Positions 9,394-18,226 of a DNA stretch of 64,000 nucleotides are shown one piece after another. The translations under genes were made by a program, and so were the position numbers. How positions within the stretch are numbered: position 1 is the stretch's first letter; each line of letters starts with the position of its first letter. Source of the DNA: an uncultured Ruminococcus sp. (GTDB lineage Bacteria; Bacillota; Clostridia; Oscillospirales; Acutalibacteraceae); NCBI GenBank assembly GCA_902776375.1, contig CACYPV010000003.1, forward strand, positions 57,417 to 121,416, read 5' to 3'. A model generated the notes under the pieces. That model saw only the letters and a program-made list of their open reading frames with translations, made no database searches and was not told the DNA's origin.

Positions 9394-10305
9394 ATGGGAA
9401 TTTTCAGTAAAATAAAGGAAGGCTTAAAAAAGACAAGAACAGCGGTCGTCAGCCAGATCGACCAAATGCTCAAATCACATTCTAAAATCGACGAAGAGCT
9501 TTTTGAGGAACTTGAAGAGCTGCTCGTCATGGGCGACGTTGGCGTTGACACCGCCGGAAAGATTTGCGACGAGCTGCGCAAGCTCGTAAAGGACAACAAC
9601 GTCACCGACCCTGCCGCCATAAGCTGGCTGCTGCGCGACACGGTGACTAAAATGCTCGAGGGCGGCGAGGATCTTGACCTCTCGACCATTCCCTCGATAA
9701 TCCTTGTCATCGGCGTCAACGGCGTGGGCAAAACCACCACTATCGGCAAAATGGCAAAGCAGCTCTCGGACGAGGGCAACCGCGTTATCCTCGCGGCGGC
9801 TGACACCTTCCGCGCGGCGGCTATAGACCAGCTCGATATCTGGGCTCAGCGCGCGGGCTGCGAGATCATCAAGAACAAAGAGGGCAGTGACCCCGCGGCA
9901 GTCGTTTTTGACGCTATCGCGGCGGCAAAGGCGCGCGGCGCGGACGTTATTATCTGCGACACCGCGGGCAGGCTGCACAATAAAAAGCACCTGATGGACG
10001 AGCTGGCGAAGATCAACCGCATCATCGACCGCGAGCTTCCCGACGCGGCAAAGGAAAAGCTGCTCGTGCTCGACGCTACAACGGGTCAGAACGCCGTAAA
10101 TCAGGCGGAACAGTTCAGAGAGGCTACAGGTATCACGGGCATAGTGCTCACAAAGCTCGACGGAACCGCAAAGGGCGGCGTAGTGCTCGCCATCAAGGAC
10201 GGCTTGGGCATCCCCGTAAAATACATCGGCGTGGGCGAGCAGATAGACGATTTGCAGCCCTTCAACGCGCTTGACTTCTCACGCGCACTGTTCGGCGAGG
10301 AGTAA
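9394..10305 (+). CDS. ftsY: Signal recognition particle receptor FtsY
   Basis: GTPase that docks SRP-ribosome complexes at the membrane for co-translational insertion. The NG domain is complete: N-domain four-helix bundle (about 1-95), Walker A GVNGVGKTT (107-115), ADTFRAAA, the DTAGRLHNK G3 region and TKLDGTAKGG. At 303 residues it lacks the long acidic A domain of enterobacterial FtsY, as is normal in Gram-positive bacteria; the N-terminal lysine-rich segment may contact membrane lipid. It lies 18 bases after smc. Confidence 0.98.
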   Translation: MGIFSKIKEGLKKTRTAVVSQIDQMLKSHSKIDEELFEELEELLVMGDVGVDTAGKICDELRKLVKDNNVTDPAAISWLLRDTVTKMLEGGEDLDLSTIPSIILVIGVNGVGKTTTIGKMAKQLSDEGNRVILAAADTFRAAAIDQLDIWAQRAGCEIIKNKEGSDPAAVVFDAIAAAKARGADVIICDTAGRLHNKKHLMDELAKINRIIDRELPDAAKEKLLVLDATTGQNAVNQAEQFREATGITGIVLTKLDGTAKGGVVLAIKDGLGIPVKYIGVGEQIDDLQPFNALDFSRALFGEE

Positions 10306-10308
10306 AAG

Positions 10309-10905
10309 ATGAAGTTTATTATAGCTACCAACAACGCGAAAAAGCTTGTTGAAATGGAGCGTATTTTAAATCCGCTCGGAATAGAAGCGGTCTCCGCAAA
10401 GGAGGCGGGAGTAGTTTTGGAAGAGGTCGACGAAACAGGCACGACCTTTAGCGAAAACGCTTTCCTCAAAGCGAACGCCGCCTTTGAAAAGACCGGAATG
10501 CCCGCAGTCGCCGACGACTCCGGTATCTGCGTCGACGCGCTGGACGGCAGACCCGGCATATTTTCGGCGCGCTACTGTCCCGAGCTCTGCAAGACAGACG
10601 AGGACAGGACCCAGCGCATCCTCGATGAAATGAAGGGCGTTCCCGAGGGCAAGCGCGGCGCGCATTACACCTGCGCCATCTGCTGCATTTTGCCCGACGG
10701 CAGCAAGCTCGAGATCGAGGAGATCTGCGAGGGCACGATAGGCTACGAGTTCATAGGCACCGGCGGCTTCGGCTATGACCCGATATTCATGCAGGGCGAC
10801 AAGACCTTCGCGCAGCTTTCGGCTGAGGAAAAGGACAAGGTCAGCCACCGCGGAAAAGCCCTGCGCGCCTTAAAAGCGAAGCTGGAAGAGTATTTGAAAG
10901 GATAA
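10309..10905 (+). CDS. rdgB: XTP/dITP pyrophosphatase (RdgB/HAM1)
   Basis: House-cleaning enzyme that hydrolyses XTP, ITP and dITP to the monophosphate and pyrophosphate, keeping deaminated purines out of nucleic acids. The N-terminal substrate-binding motif ATNNAKKLVEM and the catalytic region ADDSGICVDALDGRPGIFSARY are intact, as is GGFGYDPIF near residue 150. The 198-residue length is typical. It starts 3 bases after ftsY and continues the same operon. Confidence 0.97.
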   Translation: MKFIIATNNAKKLVEMERILNPLGIEAVSAKEAGVVLEEVDETGTTFSENAFLKANAAFEKTGMPAVADDSGICVDALDGRPGIFSARYCPELCKTDEDRTQRILDEMKGVPEGKRGAHYTCAICCILPDGSKLEIEEICEGTIGYEFIGTGGFGYDPIFMQGDKTFAQLSAEEKDKVSHRGKALRALKAKLEEYLKG

Positions 10906-10908
10906 TAT

Positions 10909-11214
10909 ATGTTAAACAGTAAACAAAGAGCATATTTAAGAGGAATGGCGAACACGCTTGAAACCATCCTTATCATAGGCAAGGGCGAGATCACCGATAA
11001 TATCGTCATGCAGGCGGACACTGCGCTGACAGCCCGCGAGCTCATCAAGGGCAAGCGGCTTGAATCAAGCGCCTACACCTCGCGCGAGTGCGCCGATATC
11101 CTCGCCGAAAGGTGCGGCGCGGACGTGGTTCAGGTCATAGGCTCAAAATTCGTACTTTACCGACCTAACCCCGACGAGCCCGTCATCAAGCTGCCCAAGG
11201 CAAAGAAGAATTAA
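10909..11214 (+). CDS. yhbY: Ribosome assembly RNA-binding protein YhbY (CRM domain)
   Basis: Small RNA-binding protein of the CRM family, associated with the large ribosomal subunit during assembly. The sequence opens MLNSKQRAYLRGMAN, typical of YhbY, and contains the GKGEIT loop (residues 25-30) corresponding to the conserved GxxG RNA-binding turn. The 101-residue length matches. In other Firmicutes yhbY is followed by nadD then yqeK; here nadD is missing and yqeK follows after 3 bases. Confidence 0.95.
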   Translation: MLNSKQRAYLRGMANTLETILIIGKGEITDNIVMQADTALTARELIKGKRLESSAYTSRECADILAERCGADVVQVIGSKFVLYRPNPDEPVIKLPKAKKN

Positions 11215-11217
11215 GCC

Positions 11218-11784
11218 ATGCAGCAGGATTATAAGGAAATTATCAGGGGCATGATGGGGGACTACCGCTACACGCACAGCCTCAACGTCGCCAAGGAAGC
11301 CTTAGCTTTGGCTAAGCTTTACGGCTGCGACGAGCAAAAGGCTTACACCGCGGGCATCCTCCACGATATCACCAAGGAGCTCCCCAAGGATGAACAGTTG
11401 CAAATCATAAAAAACGGTGGTATAATCTTAGACGATGTGCAGAAAAACGCTCCAAAGCTTTGGCATTCCATAAGCGGCAGCGTTTATGTGCAGACACATC
11501 TCGGCATAACGGACAGCGATATCATCAACGCCATCCGCTACCACACCACAGGCAGGGCGGGCATGTCGCTGCTTGAAAAAATAATCTACACCGCCGACTA
11601 CACCTCAGCCGAGCGAAACTACGACGGCGCTGATATCATGCGAAGCAAATCGCGCGAAAGCCTTGAAGAGGCGATGATATTCAGCTGTCAGTACACTTTG
11701 CAAAAGCTGTCAGAGAACAGGGCGGCTATCCACCCCGACCAATTGTTTTGTTACAACGAGCTCGTATTGAGCAGGAAAGGATAA
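11218..11784 (+). CDS. yqeK: HD-domain nucleotide hydrolase YqeK
   Basis: Metal-dependent HD phosphohydrolase; characterised homologues cleave diadenosine tetraphosphate (Ap4A) symmetrically to ADP. The metal ligands are visible as H in YTHSLNVA, the HD pair in GILHDITKEL and the downstream H of AIRYHTTGR, followed by D in YTADYTSAER. The product is 188 residues, the expected size. It sits between yhbY and rsfS as in many Firmicutes, so the name is supported by context as well as motif. Confidence 0.93.
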   Translation: MQQDYKEIIRGMMGDYRYTHSLNVAKEALALAKLYGCDEQKAYTAGILHDITKELPKDEQLQIIKNGGIILDDVQKNAPKLWHSISGSVYVQTHLGITDSDIINAIRYHTTGRAGMSLLEKIIYTADYTSAERNYDGADIMRSKSRESLEEAMIFSCQYTLQKLSENRAAIHPDQLFCYNELVLSRKG

Positions 11785-11788
11785 ATAT

Positions 11789-12148
11789 ATGACATCATTA
11801 GATCAGGCGCTTCTTGCAGTCAAAGCGCTCGACGGCAAAAAGGGCGTCAACATTCAGGTGATCGAGATCAGCGACATCTCAGTTCTCGCCGATTATATGG
11901 TCATAGCCACGGGCACAAGCTCTACCCACGTTAAGGCGCTCGCCGACGAGGTGGAGTATCAGCTTGACAAGGCGGGAGTTTCGGTCAGCCACATCGAGGG
12001 CTACCGTTCCAACACATGGATATTGCTCGACTATGTGGACGTTATCGTAAACGTTTTTGACAACGAGGCGCGCGCCTTCTACGACCTTGACCGCATGTGG
12101 CAGGACGGCAAGCCCGTCGACATCAGCGGCGTAATTACCGAAAACTAA
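11789..12148 (+). CDS. rsfS: Ribosome silencing factor RsfS
   Basis: Binds protein L14 on the 50S subunit and blocks subunit joining when nutrients are scarce; also a late assembly factor. The 119 residues carry the family features ADYMVIATGTSSTHVKALADEV (start quoted in part), HIEGY and WILLDYVDVIVNVF. It follows yqeK by 4 bases, the common order, and precedes leuS with a 27-base gap. No separate promoter is evident between them. Confidence 0.96.
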   Translation: MTSLDQALLAVKALDGKKGVNIQVIEISDISVLADYMVIATGTSSTHVKALADEVEYQLDKAGVSVSHIEGYRSNTWILLDYVDVIVNVFDNEARAFYDLDRMWQDGKPVDISGVITEN

Positions 12149-12175
12149 AAGATCAAATCTCATGGAGGGATCATT

Positions 12176-14587
12176 TTGAAATACAATCATAAGGCTATCG
12201 AGCCTAAATGGCAGAAGATCTGGGAGGACAAGGGCGTTTTCCACGCGTCCGACGACCCTTCAAAGGAAAAATTCTACGCTCTCATCGAGTTTCCGTACCC
12301 CTCGGGTCAGGGACTTCACGTAGGACATCCGCGCCCCTACACCGCGCTTGACACCGTTGCAAGAAAGAAAAGACTGCAGGGTCTCAACGTGCTTTATCCC
12401 ATCGGCTGGGACGCCTTCGGTCTGCCCACCGAAAACTACGCTATCAAAAACCACATCCATCCCGAGGTCGTTACCAAGAACAATATCGCCCGCTTTAAAA
12501 AGCAGATCCAGTCGCTGGGAATCTCCTTTGACTGGAGCCGCGAGATCAACACCACCGACCCCGACTATTATAAGTGGACGCAGTGGATATTCATCCAGCT
12601 CTTCAAGCGCGGTCTGGCTTACAAAAAAGAGATGAACGTTAACTGGTGCACCTCCTGCAAATGCGTTCTCGCCAACGAGGAAGTCGTAAACGGCGTGTGC
12701 GAGCGCTGCGGCAGCGAGGTCGTCCACAAGGTAAAATCCCAGTGGATGCTCAAGATCACCGCTTACGCCGACAGGCTTATCAACGACCTCGATCTTGTCG
12801 ATTATCCCGAGCGCGTAAAAGCCCAGCAGAAAAACTGGATAGGCAGAAGCACCGGCGCCGAGGTCGATTTCGGCACCACCACCGGCGATACCCTTACCGT
12901 ATACACCACACGCGCTGACACGCTTTACGGCGCTACATACATGGTTATCTCTCCCGAGCATCCGCTCATTGAAAAGTGGGCTGACAAGCTTGAGAACATG
13001 GACGAGATACGCGCTTATCAGGCGGCTGCCGCAAGAAAGTCCGACTTTGAGCGCACTGAGGTAGCCAAGGACAAAACCGGCGTTAAGCTTCAGGGCGTTC
13101 GCGCTATCAACCCCGTAAACAACAAAGAGATACCCATCTTTATCTCCGACTACGTGCTCGTATCCTACGGCACCGGCGCTATCATGGCGGTTCCGGCTCA
13201 CGATACCCGCGACTGGGAATTCGCGAAGAAATTCGATCTTCCCATCATCGAGGTCGTCAAGGGCGGCAATGTTCAGGAAGAAGCCTTTACCGACTGCGCG
13301 ACCGGTATCATGGTCAATTCCGGTATGCTCGACGGCCTTTCCGTTGACGATGCAAAGGTCAAGATCATCGACTGGCTCACCAAAGAGGGCAAGGGTCACG
13401 CCAAGGTCAATTACAAGCTGCGCGACTGGGTGTTCTCACGTCAGCGTTACTGGGGCGAGCCCATCCCGATCGTTTGCTGCGACAAGTGCGGCTATGTTCC
13501 GATCGACGAAAGCGAGCTTCCGCTCAGGCTTCCTATGGTAGAGAGCTACGAGCCCACCGATACGGGCGAATCGCCTCTTGCCAAGATGACCGATTGGATC
13601 CGCACGACCTGCCCGAAGTGCGGCGGACCCGCAACTCGTGAGACCGACACCATGCCCCAGTGGGCAGGTTCCTCATGGTACTACCTGCGCTACATGGATC
13701 CCCACAACAGCGAGGGGCTCGCTTCCAAGGAAGCCCTTGATTACTGGTCGCCCGTTGACTGGTACAACGGCGGCATGGAGCACACCACCCTCCATCTGCT
13801 CTACAGCCGTTTCTGGCACAAGTTCCTCTATGATATCGGCGTTGTGCCCACCGTAGAGCCCTACGCCAAGCGCACCTCGCACGGCATGATCCTCGGCGAG
13901 AACGGCGAAAAGATGAGCAAGTCCCGCGGCAATGTAGTAAACCCCGACGACATTGTGAACGAGTACGGCGCCGACACAATGCGCCTGTACGAGATGTTCA
14001 TCGGCGACTTTGAAAAGGCTGCTCCGTGGAGTCAGGCGAGCATTCGCGGCTCGCGCCGTTTCCTCGAGCGTTACTGGAATTTGCAGAACAATCTGATCGA
14101 CGGCGATTCCATCCGCCCCGAGCTCGAATCCGCGTTCCACAAGACCATCAAGAAGGTCGGCGACGATATCGAGAACATCAAGTTCAACACCGCTATCGCC
14201 GCGCTTATGGCGCTTATCAACGATATTTCCAACGTCAAATCCATCAACAGGGAAGAGCTGCGTATCTTCTCGATCCTGCTCAACCCCTTTGCTCCTCACA
14301 TCACCGAGGAAGTATATGAAGCCAACAAACTCGGAACCGGCATCCTTGCGGAAGCCGAGTGGCCTGAGTACGACGAGTCAAAGTGCGTCGACGAAAGCGT
14401 TGAGATCGTAGTTCAGGTAAACGGCAGGATCAAGGCAAAGCTCAACGTTCCCGTTGACGCCGACAAGGATACGATGCTTGCTTTAGCAAAAGCCGACGAA
14501 AAAGTTCAGGCGGCGCTTGAAAACATGAACGTTATCAAGGAGATCGTAGTTCCCAAAAAGCTTGTAAATATTGTTGTAAAGCCCTGA
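12176..14587 (+). CDS. leuS: Leucyl-tRNA synthetase
   Basis: Class I aminoacyl-tRNA synthetase charging tRNA-Leu. At 803 residues it has the HIGH-type motif [11 protein letters not shown] near residue 44, an editing (CP1) domain with [13 protein letters not shown] and the [15 protein letters not shown] region, and KMSKS in [10 protein letters not shown] near 579. The start is TTG at 12176, with GGAGGG at 12164-12169 six bases upstream; the nearby ATG at 12162 stops after five codons. No T-box leader is visible in the short gap after rsfS, so it is probably co-transcribed with the upstream operon. Confidence 0.97.
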   Translation: MKYNHKAIEPKWQKIWEDKGVFHASDDPSKEKFYALIEFPYPSGQGLHVGHPRPYTALDTVARKKRLQGLNVLYPIGWDAFGLPTENYAIKNHIHPEVVTKNNIARFKKQIQSLGISFDWSREINTTDPDYYKWTQWIFIQLFKRGLAYKKEMNVNWCTSCKCVLANEEVVNGVCERCGSEVVHKVKSQWMLKITAYADRLINDLDLVDYPERVKAQQKNWIGRSTGAEVDFGTTTGDTLTVYTTRADTLYGATYMVISPEHPLIEKWADKLENMDEIRAYQAAAARKSDFERTEVAKDKTGVKLQGVRAINPVNNKEIPIFISDYVLVSYGTGAIMAVPAHDTRDWEFAKKFDLPIIEVVKGGNVQEEAFTDCATGIMVNSGMLDGLSVDDAKVKIIDWLTKEGKGHAKVNYKLRDWVFSRQRYWGEPIPIVCCDKCGYVPIDESELPLRLPMVESYEPTDTGESPLAKMTDWIRTTCPKCGGPATRETDTMPQWAGSSWYYLRYMDPHNSEGLASKEALDYWSPVDWYNGGMEHTTLHLLYSRFWHKFLYDIGVVPTVEPYAKRTSHGMILGENGEKMSKSRGNVVNPDDIVNEYGADTMRLYEMFIGDFEKAAPWSQASIRGSRRFLERYWNLQNNLIDGDSIRPELESAFHKTIKKVGDDIENIKFNTAIAALMALINDISNVKSINREELRIFSILLNPFAPHITEEVYEANKLGTGILAEAEWPEYDESKCVDESVEIVVQVNGRIKAKLNVPVDADKDTMLALAKADEKVQAALENMNVIKEIVVPKKLVNIVVKP

Positions 14588-14594
14588 TCAGAAA

Positions 14595-15659
14595 ATGTTT
14601 ACAAAAGATAAAACCAATGTGTGCAAAGGCGTGGGAATACTTCTTTTGCTTTTTCACCACATGTTTACCAAAAGATGGCTCTTAAACGATCTGTATCTTA
14701 TTTCAAACGATCCGGATACTGTTGAGCTTATCGCGAAAGGAATGCGGGTATGCGTTTGGCTGTTCGCCTTCCTTTCCGCCTACGGGCTTACCTTAAAGTA
14801 TTCGAAGCTGTCGAAGGACAAGCGCAGGTGGTTCATACCAAGGCAGTGGCTGTCGCTTATGAAGCCGTTTTGGCTCATTTTCCCGATAGAATTATTATTA
14901 AAGCTTATCATTGAGAATAATGTCCACTTGATTTATCAAAACAACTTTTGGTATTTTCTGTACGACTTTTTCGCGGTGGCGGATATTTTGAAAACCCCAA
15001 AGCTGATGGGCGTTTTCTGGTACATGAGCTTTGCGCTGCTTGTTGTGTTGTTTATACCGCTCATAAACAAGTTTTGTTCGTTTTGCGGTTACGCCTCGCT
15101 GCCTATAACGTTTATCGCTATACAACTCATGCGCGACGGCATAGTTACCTTTAACGGAGGAAGCTATCTGGACTATTTGTTCGTGGTAGTATGCGGTGTG
15201 CTTATAGCGCAAAAGGATATTTTTAACCGCATAGCCGCGATCAAGCTGCATATCTTATGGCGGATAGTCATTTCGGTTTTGCTTGCCGCCGCCTCTTATG
15301 GGGCGCTGTGGTTTAGATTGACTTATCTTTCAAAAGACCCGCTTCATCTGGGCGGGGTGTTCAGCGGCGCGGCCGCGGTTATGATCTGTTTGTTGTTCGG
15401 CGTGTTCATCACCTTTAAACCGCTTTGCTTTGTATTGGGATTCCTCGGCAAGTATTCGGGTCTGATGTTTTTGCTGCATGTTATCTTTATCTCGATGCTT
15501 CCGGATGTTGTATGTATCACACCGATCGCATCGGTCGATTTCCTAATCCTTCTTGCCGAAAGCTTGGCGGCGGCTATCCTGATAGATTTGTTCAGAAGGT
15601 TGATTCGTTACGACAAATGGTTTGAAAAGCTTATCGGGCTTTGCAAAAGGCGTGCCTAA
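14595..15659 (+). CDS. Acyltransferase-3 family membrane protein
   Basis: Integral membrane protein of the Acyl_transf_3 (OafA-like) family, whose members O-acylate cell-surface glycans. The N-terminus NVCKGVGILLLLFHHMF contains the family HH motif in the first membrane helix, and about ten hydrophobic segments span the 354 residues, ending in a basic cytoplasmic tail (RRLIRYDKW..GLCKRRA). It begins 7 bases after leuS but has no functional link to it and looks like an insertion in an otherwise conserved housekeeping order. The acceptor and acyl donor cannot be told from sequence. Confidence 0.82.
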   Translation: MFTKDKTNVCKGVGILLLLFHHMFTKRWLLNDLYLISNDPDTVELIAKGMRVCVWLFAFLSAYGLTLKYSKLSKDKRRWFIPRQWLSLMKPFWLIFPIELLLKLIIENNVHLIYQNNFWYFLYDFFAVADILKTPKLMGVFWYMSFALLVVLFIPLINKFCSFCGYASLPITFIAIQLMRDGIVTFNGGSYLDYLFVVVCGVLIAQKDIFNRIAAIKLHILWRIVISVLLAAASYGALWFRLTYLSKDPLHLGGVFSGAAAVMICLLFGVFITFKPLCFVLGFLGKYSGLMFLLHVIFISMLPDVVCITPIASVDFLILLAESLAAAILIDLFRRLIRYDKWFEKLIGLCKRRA

Positions 15660-15744
15660 AGCTAGTTTTTTGACTGACAGATTTTTCATTTTAGAGCGAT
15701 TATCTTTTAAAAAAATAAAAATCTTCTAAATTTCTACATTTCTA

Positions 15745-15773
15745 TTGACAATAATAGCTACATATTGTATAAT
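15745..15773 (+). promoter_or_regulatory. Sigma-A-type promoter for rpsU
   Basis: TTGACA at 15745-15750 and TATAAT at 15768-15773, separated by 17 bases: an exact consensus match. It lies in an AT-rich gap and faces rpsU, whose start is about 57 bases downstream. Nothing else is evident in the 170-base gap after the acyltransferase gene. Confidence 0.9.
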
Positions 15774-15829
15774 AGCTTTGCAAATTATGCATATTACCCA
15801 TGCCTTTTGGCAGATGGGAGGGAAGATAG

Positions 15830-16006
15830 ATGGCAGAGATTAGATTAAAAGAGAATGAATCTCTTGAAAGCGCTTTAAGACGCTTCAAAAAGCAGTGTGC
15901 CCGCGCGGGCGTTATTGCTGAAGTTCGCAAAAGAGAAGCTTATGAAAAGCCTTCCGTAAAGCGCAAAAAGAAATCTGAAGCGGCTCGCAAACGCAAATAC
16001 AGATAA
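15830..16006 (+). CDS. rpsU: 30S ribosomal protein S21
   Basis: A 58-residue basic protein of the small ribosomal subunit involved in initiation near the 3' end of 16S rRNA. Translation gives [19 protein letters not shown] followed by [17 protein letters not shown] and a very basic tail ending AARKRKYR, the S21 pattern of Firmicutes. GGGAGG at 15817-15822 is the ribosome binding site, eight bases upstream. The gene has its own consensus promoter and is followed closely by an intrinsic terminator, which should uncouple much of its expression from aroQ. Confidence 0.96.
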   Translation: MAEIRLKENESLESALRRFKKQCARAGVIAEVRKREAYEKPSVKRKKKSEAARKRKYR

Positions 16007-16012
16007 CAAACC

Positions 16013-16041
16013 AAGCGGACAGTCAGCCTGTCCGCTTTTTG
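16013..16041 (+). terminator. Rho-independent terminator after rpsU
   Basis: Stem GCGGACAG (16015-16022) pairs with CTGTCCGC (16028-16035) around a 5-base loop, extended by AA/TT and followed by a T run. It lies 6 bases after the rpsU stop and just upstream of the aroQ ribosome binding site. Confidence 0.9.
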
Positions 16042-16057
16042 TTTAGGAGGTTTATTT

Positions 16058-16492
16058 ATGAAAAGACTGCTTGTTATTCTGGGGCCCAACCTCAACATGG
16101 TAGGCATCCGCGAAAAAGGAGTTTACGGCACCGAGACAGCCGAAACCATTGCCGAGGAGATAATGCGTTACGCCGAGGACAACGGCTTTGAGTCCGAGGT
16201 CTACCAGTCAAATCACGAGGGCGACCTTATAGACAAAATACACGCCTCTCGCCTTGAATTCGACGGTGCGGTAATAAACGCCGGCGCGCTGACCCACTAC
16301 AGCTACGCCCTGCGCGACGCCATCGCCTGCGTCAACATCCCTTATGTTGAGGTGCATATGTCGAACATCCACGCGCGCGAGGAATTCAGGCATAAATCAG
16401 TGATCGCGCCCGTGTGCGTCGGACAGATAGCGGGCTTCGGCAAGCACAGCTATTTCCTTGCTATCAACGCGTTAAAGGATATCTTGAAATGA
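16058..16492 (+). CDS. aroQ: Type II 3-dehydroquinate dehydratase
   Basis: Third step of the shikimate pathway: trans-dehydration of 3-dehydroquinate to 3-dehydroshikimate, usually as a dodecamer. The 144 residues show the type II signature GPNLNMVGIREKGVYG, with the catalytic Tyr in the flexible loop, QSNHEGDLID, INAGALTHYSYALRDA, and the histidine in VHMSNIHAREEFRHKS. AGGAGG precedes the ATG. It overlaps the next gene by the ATGA arrangement; aroQ, an M24 peptidase and efp in this order are common in Clostridia. Confidence 0.97.
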   Translation: MKRLLVILGPNLNMVGIREKGVYGTETAETIAEEIMRYAEDNGFESEVYQSNHEGDLIDKIHASRLEFDGAVINAGALTHYSYALRDAIACVNIPYVEVHMSNIHAREEFRHKSVIAPVCVGQIAGFGKHSYFLAINALKDILK

Positions 16493-17571
16493 AAGAATTA
16501 TTCGATAAAAGAATAAACACGGTCAAAGCTTTTTTGAAAAAAGCCGAAGCCGCCCTTATAACAAATGAGGTGAATATCGGCTATTTCACGGGCTTTTTCC
16601 ACAGCGAGGGCGCGCTGCTGGTAACTCAAAACAGCGTGACACTGTTTGTGGATTTCCGTTATATCGAGGCGGCGCAGAAGAAGGCGCGCTGCAAGGCGGT
16701 CTGCTTTCAAAAGCTCAGCGGCAGCCTGCTTGAAGCGCTTAAAGCCGAAAGCGTAAAAACAGTTATCGCGGAAGCGGAGCACATGACCGTAAGCCGCTTT
16801 GATTTCTTCAAAAAAACCTTTGCCGAGAATGATATCGACTTTACAGCCGACGGAACTCTTGACAAACAAATTGGCAAGAGCCGAATAATAAAGGACAAAA
16901 CCGAGTTTGAAAAGATCGCCAAAGCGCAGCAGATAGCCGAGCAGGCATACCTTGAGCTGCTCAACGATATAAAGCCCGGCGTGAGCGAGCGCGAGCTTTC
17001 CGCAAAACTTGAATACTACATGAAGCTGCGCGGCGCCGAGGATATATCTTTTGACCTGATAACCATCACAGGCAAAAAGACCTCGCTTCCGCACGGCGTT
17101 CCTTCATTCGATACGGTAGCCGAGGGCGACTTCTTCACCTGCGACTTCGGCGCTGTGTACGAGGGCTATCACAGCGACACCACGCGTACTGTCGCCGTGG
17201 GTCATGCTACCGACGAAATGCGCGGCATTTATGAAATCGTCCTGCGCGCCCAGCTTGCGGCGCTTGAAAAAATCAAGCCAGGCGCAAAATGCAGCGAGGT
17301 CGACAAAACCGCGCGCGACATTATAACCGAGGCGGGCTATGGCGAATACTTCGGTCACTCGACCGGACACGGCGTAGGGCTGGATATCCACGAGCTGCCC
17401 TTTGTTTCGTCAAAAAGCGATACTTTGCTCTCAAAGGGCATGGTCATCACTGACGAGCCGGGGATTTATCTGCCCGGCAAGTTCGGCGTGCGCATTGAAG
17501 ACATGCTCTGCGTTACCGAAAACGGTTATCACAACTTTGTGAATTTACCAAAAGAATTGATAATTCTATAA
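16489..17571 (+). CDS. Xaa-Pro aminopeptidase-like M24 peptidase
   Basis: Metallopeptidase of the M24B family, expected to remove N-terminal residues preceding proline. I use ATG 16489 (MKELFDKRINTVKAF), which overlaps the aroQ stop as ATGA, rather than an earlier frame-open start inside aroQ. The N-terminal creatinase-like domain (about 1-125) precedes the catalytic pita-bread fold. The metal ligands are visible: D in FFTCDFGAVYEGYHSDTTRT (two Asp), H in GHSTGHGVGLDIHE, E in ITDEPGIYLPGKFGVRIED. At 360 residues it has the normal length of the short Firmicutes enzymes. Confidence 0.93.
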   Translation: MKELFDKRINTVKAFLKKAEAALITNEVNIGYFTGFFHSEGALLVTQNSVTLFVDFRYIEAAQKKARCKAVCFQKLSGSLLEALKAESVKTVIAEAEHMTVSRFDFFKKTFAENDIDFTADGTLDKQIGKSRIIKDKTEFEKIAKAQQIAEQAYLELLNDIKPGVSERELSAKLEYYMKLRGAEDISFDLITITGKKTSLPHGVPSFDTVAEGDFFTCDFGAVYEGYHSDTTRTVAVGHATDEMRGIYEIVLRAQLAALEKIKPGAKCSEVDKTARDIITEAGYGEYFGHSTGHGVGLDIHELPFVSSKSDTLLSKGMVITDEPGIYLPGKFGVRIEDMLCVTENGYHNFVNLPKELIIL

Positions 17572-17576
17572 AGTAC

Positions 17577-17605
17577 TTGCATTTTTTTCCAAGATTATGT
17601 ATAAT
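17577..17605 (+). promoter_or_regulatory. Sigma-A-type promoter for efp
   Basis: TTGCAT at 17577-17582 and TATAAT at 17600-17605 with a 17-base spacer, in the 79-base gap between the aminopeptidase gene and efp. The efp start is about 45 bases downstream and is preceded by AGGAGG at 17637-17642. Confidence 0.82.
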
Positions 17606-17650
17606 AAATTTAACCAAGAGTTTTATATTCTACTATAGGAGGTAATTACA

Positions 17651-18208
17651 ATGATTTCAGCAGGTGATTTCAGAAACGGCGTAACATTCGAAATGGATGG
17701 GCAGGTTGTTTCCATCATCGAATTCCAGCACGTAAAACCGGGAAAGGGCGCTGCGTTCGTCAGAACCAAAATCAGAAACGTTATCACGGGAGCTGTTGTT
17801 GAAAAAACCTTTAACCCCAACGACAAATATCCTACCGCGTTTATTGAGAGAAAGGACATGGAGTACAGCTACGCCGACGGCGATCTGTATTACTTCATGG
17901 ACACCGAAACTTGGGAGCAGATCCCCATCAACAAGTCCGTGCTCGGCGACAACTTCAAGTTCGTTAAAGAGAACATGGTTTGCAAGATTCTCAGCTACAA
18001 GGGCAATGTTTTCGGTGTAGAGCCGCCCAACTTTGTTGAGCTTCAGGTAACCAAGACCGACCCCGGCTTCAAGGGCGATACAGCTACCAACGCCACCAAG
18101 CCCGCTACTCTCGAGACAGGCGCTGAGATCAAGGTCCCGCTGTTCATCGACGAGGGCGAAGTGATCCAGATCGATACCCGCACCGGCGAGTACATGGGCA
18201 GAGCATAA
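17651..18208 (+). CDS. efp: Translation elongation factor P
   Basis: Rescues ribosomes stalled at polyproline stretches by binding between the P and E sites. The 185 residues form the three OB-like domains; the tip of domain I is VKPGKGAAF, placing the lysine that is post-translationally modified in other bacteria at position 32, as in Bacillus. The C-terminal signature [12 protein letters not shown] is intact. It has its own promoter and is followed after 18 bases by the zinc-ribbon gene. No modification genes (epmA/epmB type) are seen in the window. Confidence 0.97.
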   Translation: MISAGDFRNGVTFEMDGQVVSIIEFQHVKPGKGAAFVRTKIRNVITGAVVEKTFNPNDKYPTAFIERKDMEYSYADGDLYYFMDTETWEQIPINKSVLGDNFKFVKENMVCKILSYKGNVFGVEPPNFVELQVTKTDPGFKGDTATNATKPATLETGAEIKVPLFIDEGEVIQIDTRTGEYMGRA

Positions 18209-18226
18209 TTTTTACAGGAGTATACT

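Noticed and set aside
12149-12175. Possible T-box leader before leuS, and likewise before ileS (30878-30922)
   Set aside because: The gaps are far too short for a T-box, and no specifier or antiterminator sequence is present.
12260-13399. A 379-codon open frame on the minus strand opposite leuS, and similar long antisense frames over trmFO, smc, ileS and other genes
   Set aside because: They mirror the codon bias of confident genes on the other strand, lack ribosome binding sites and show no recognisable domain.
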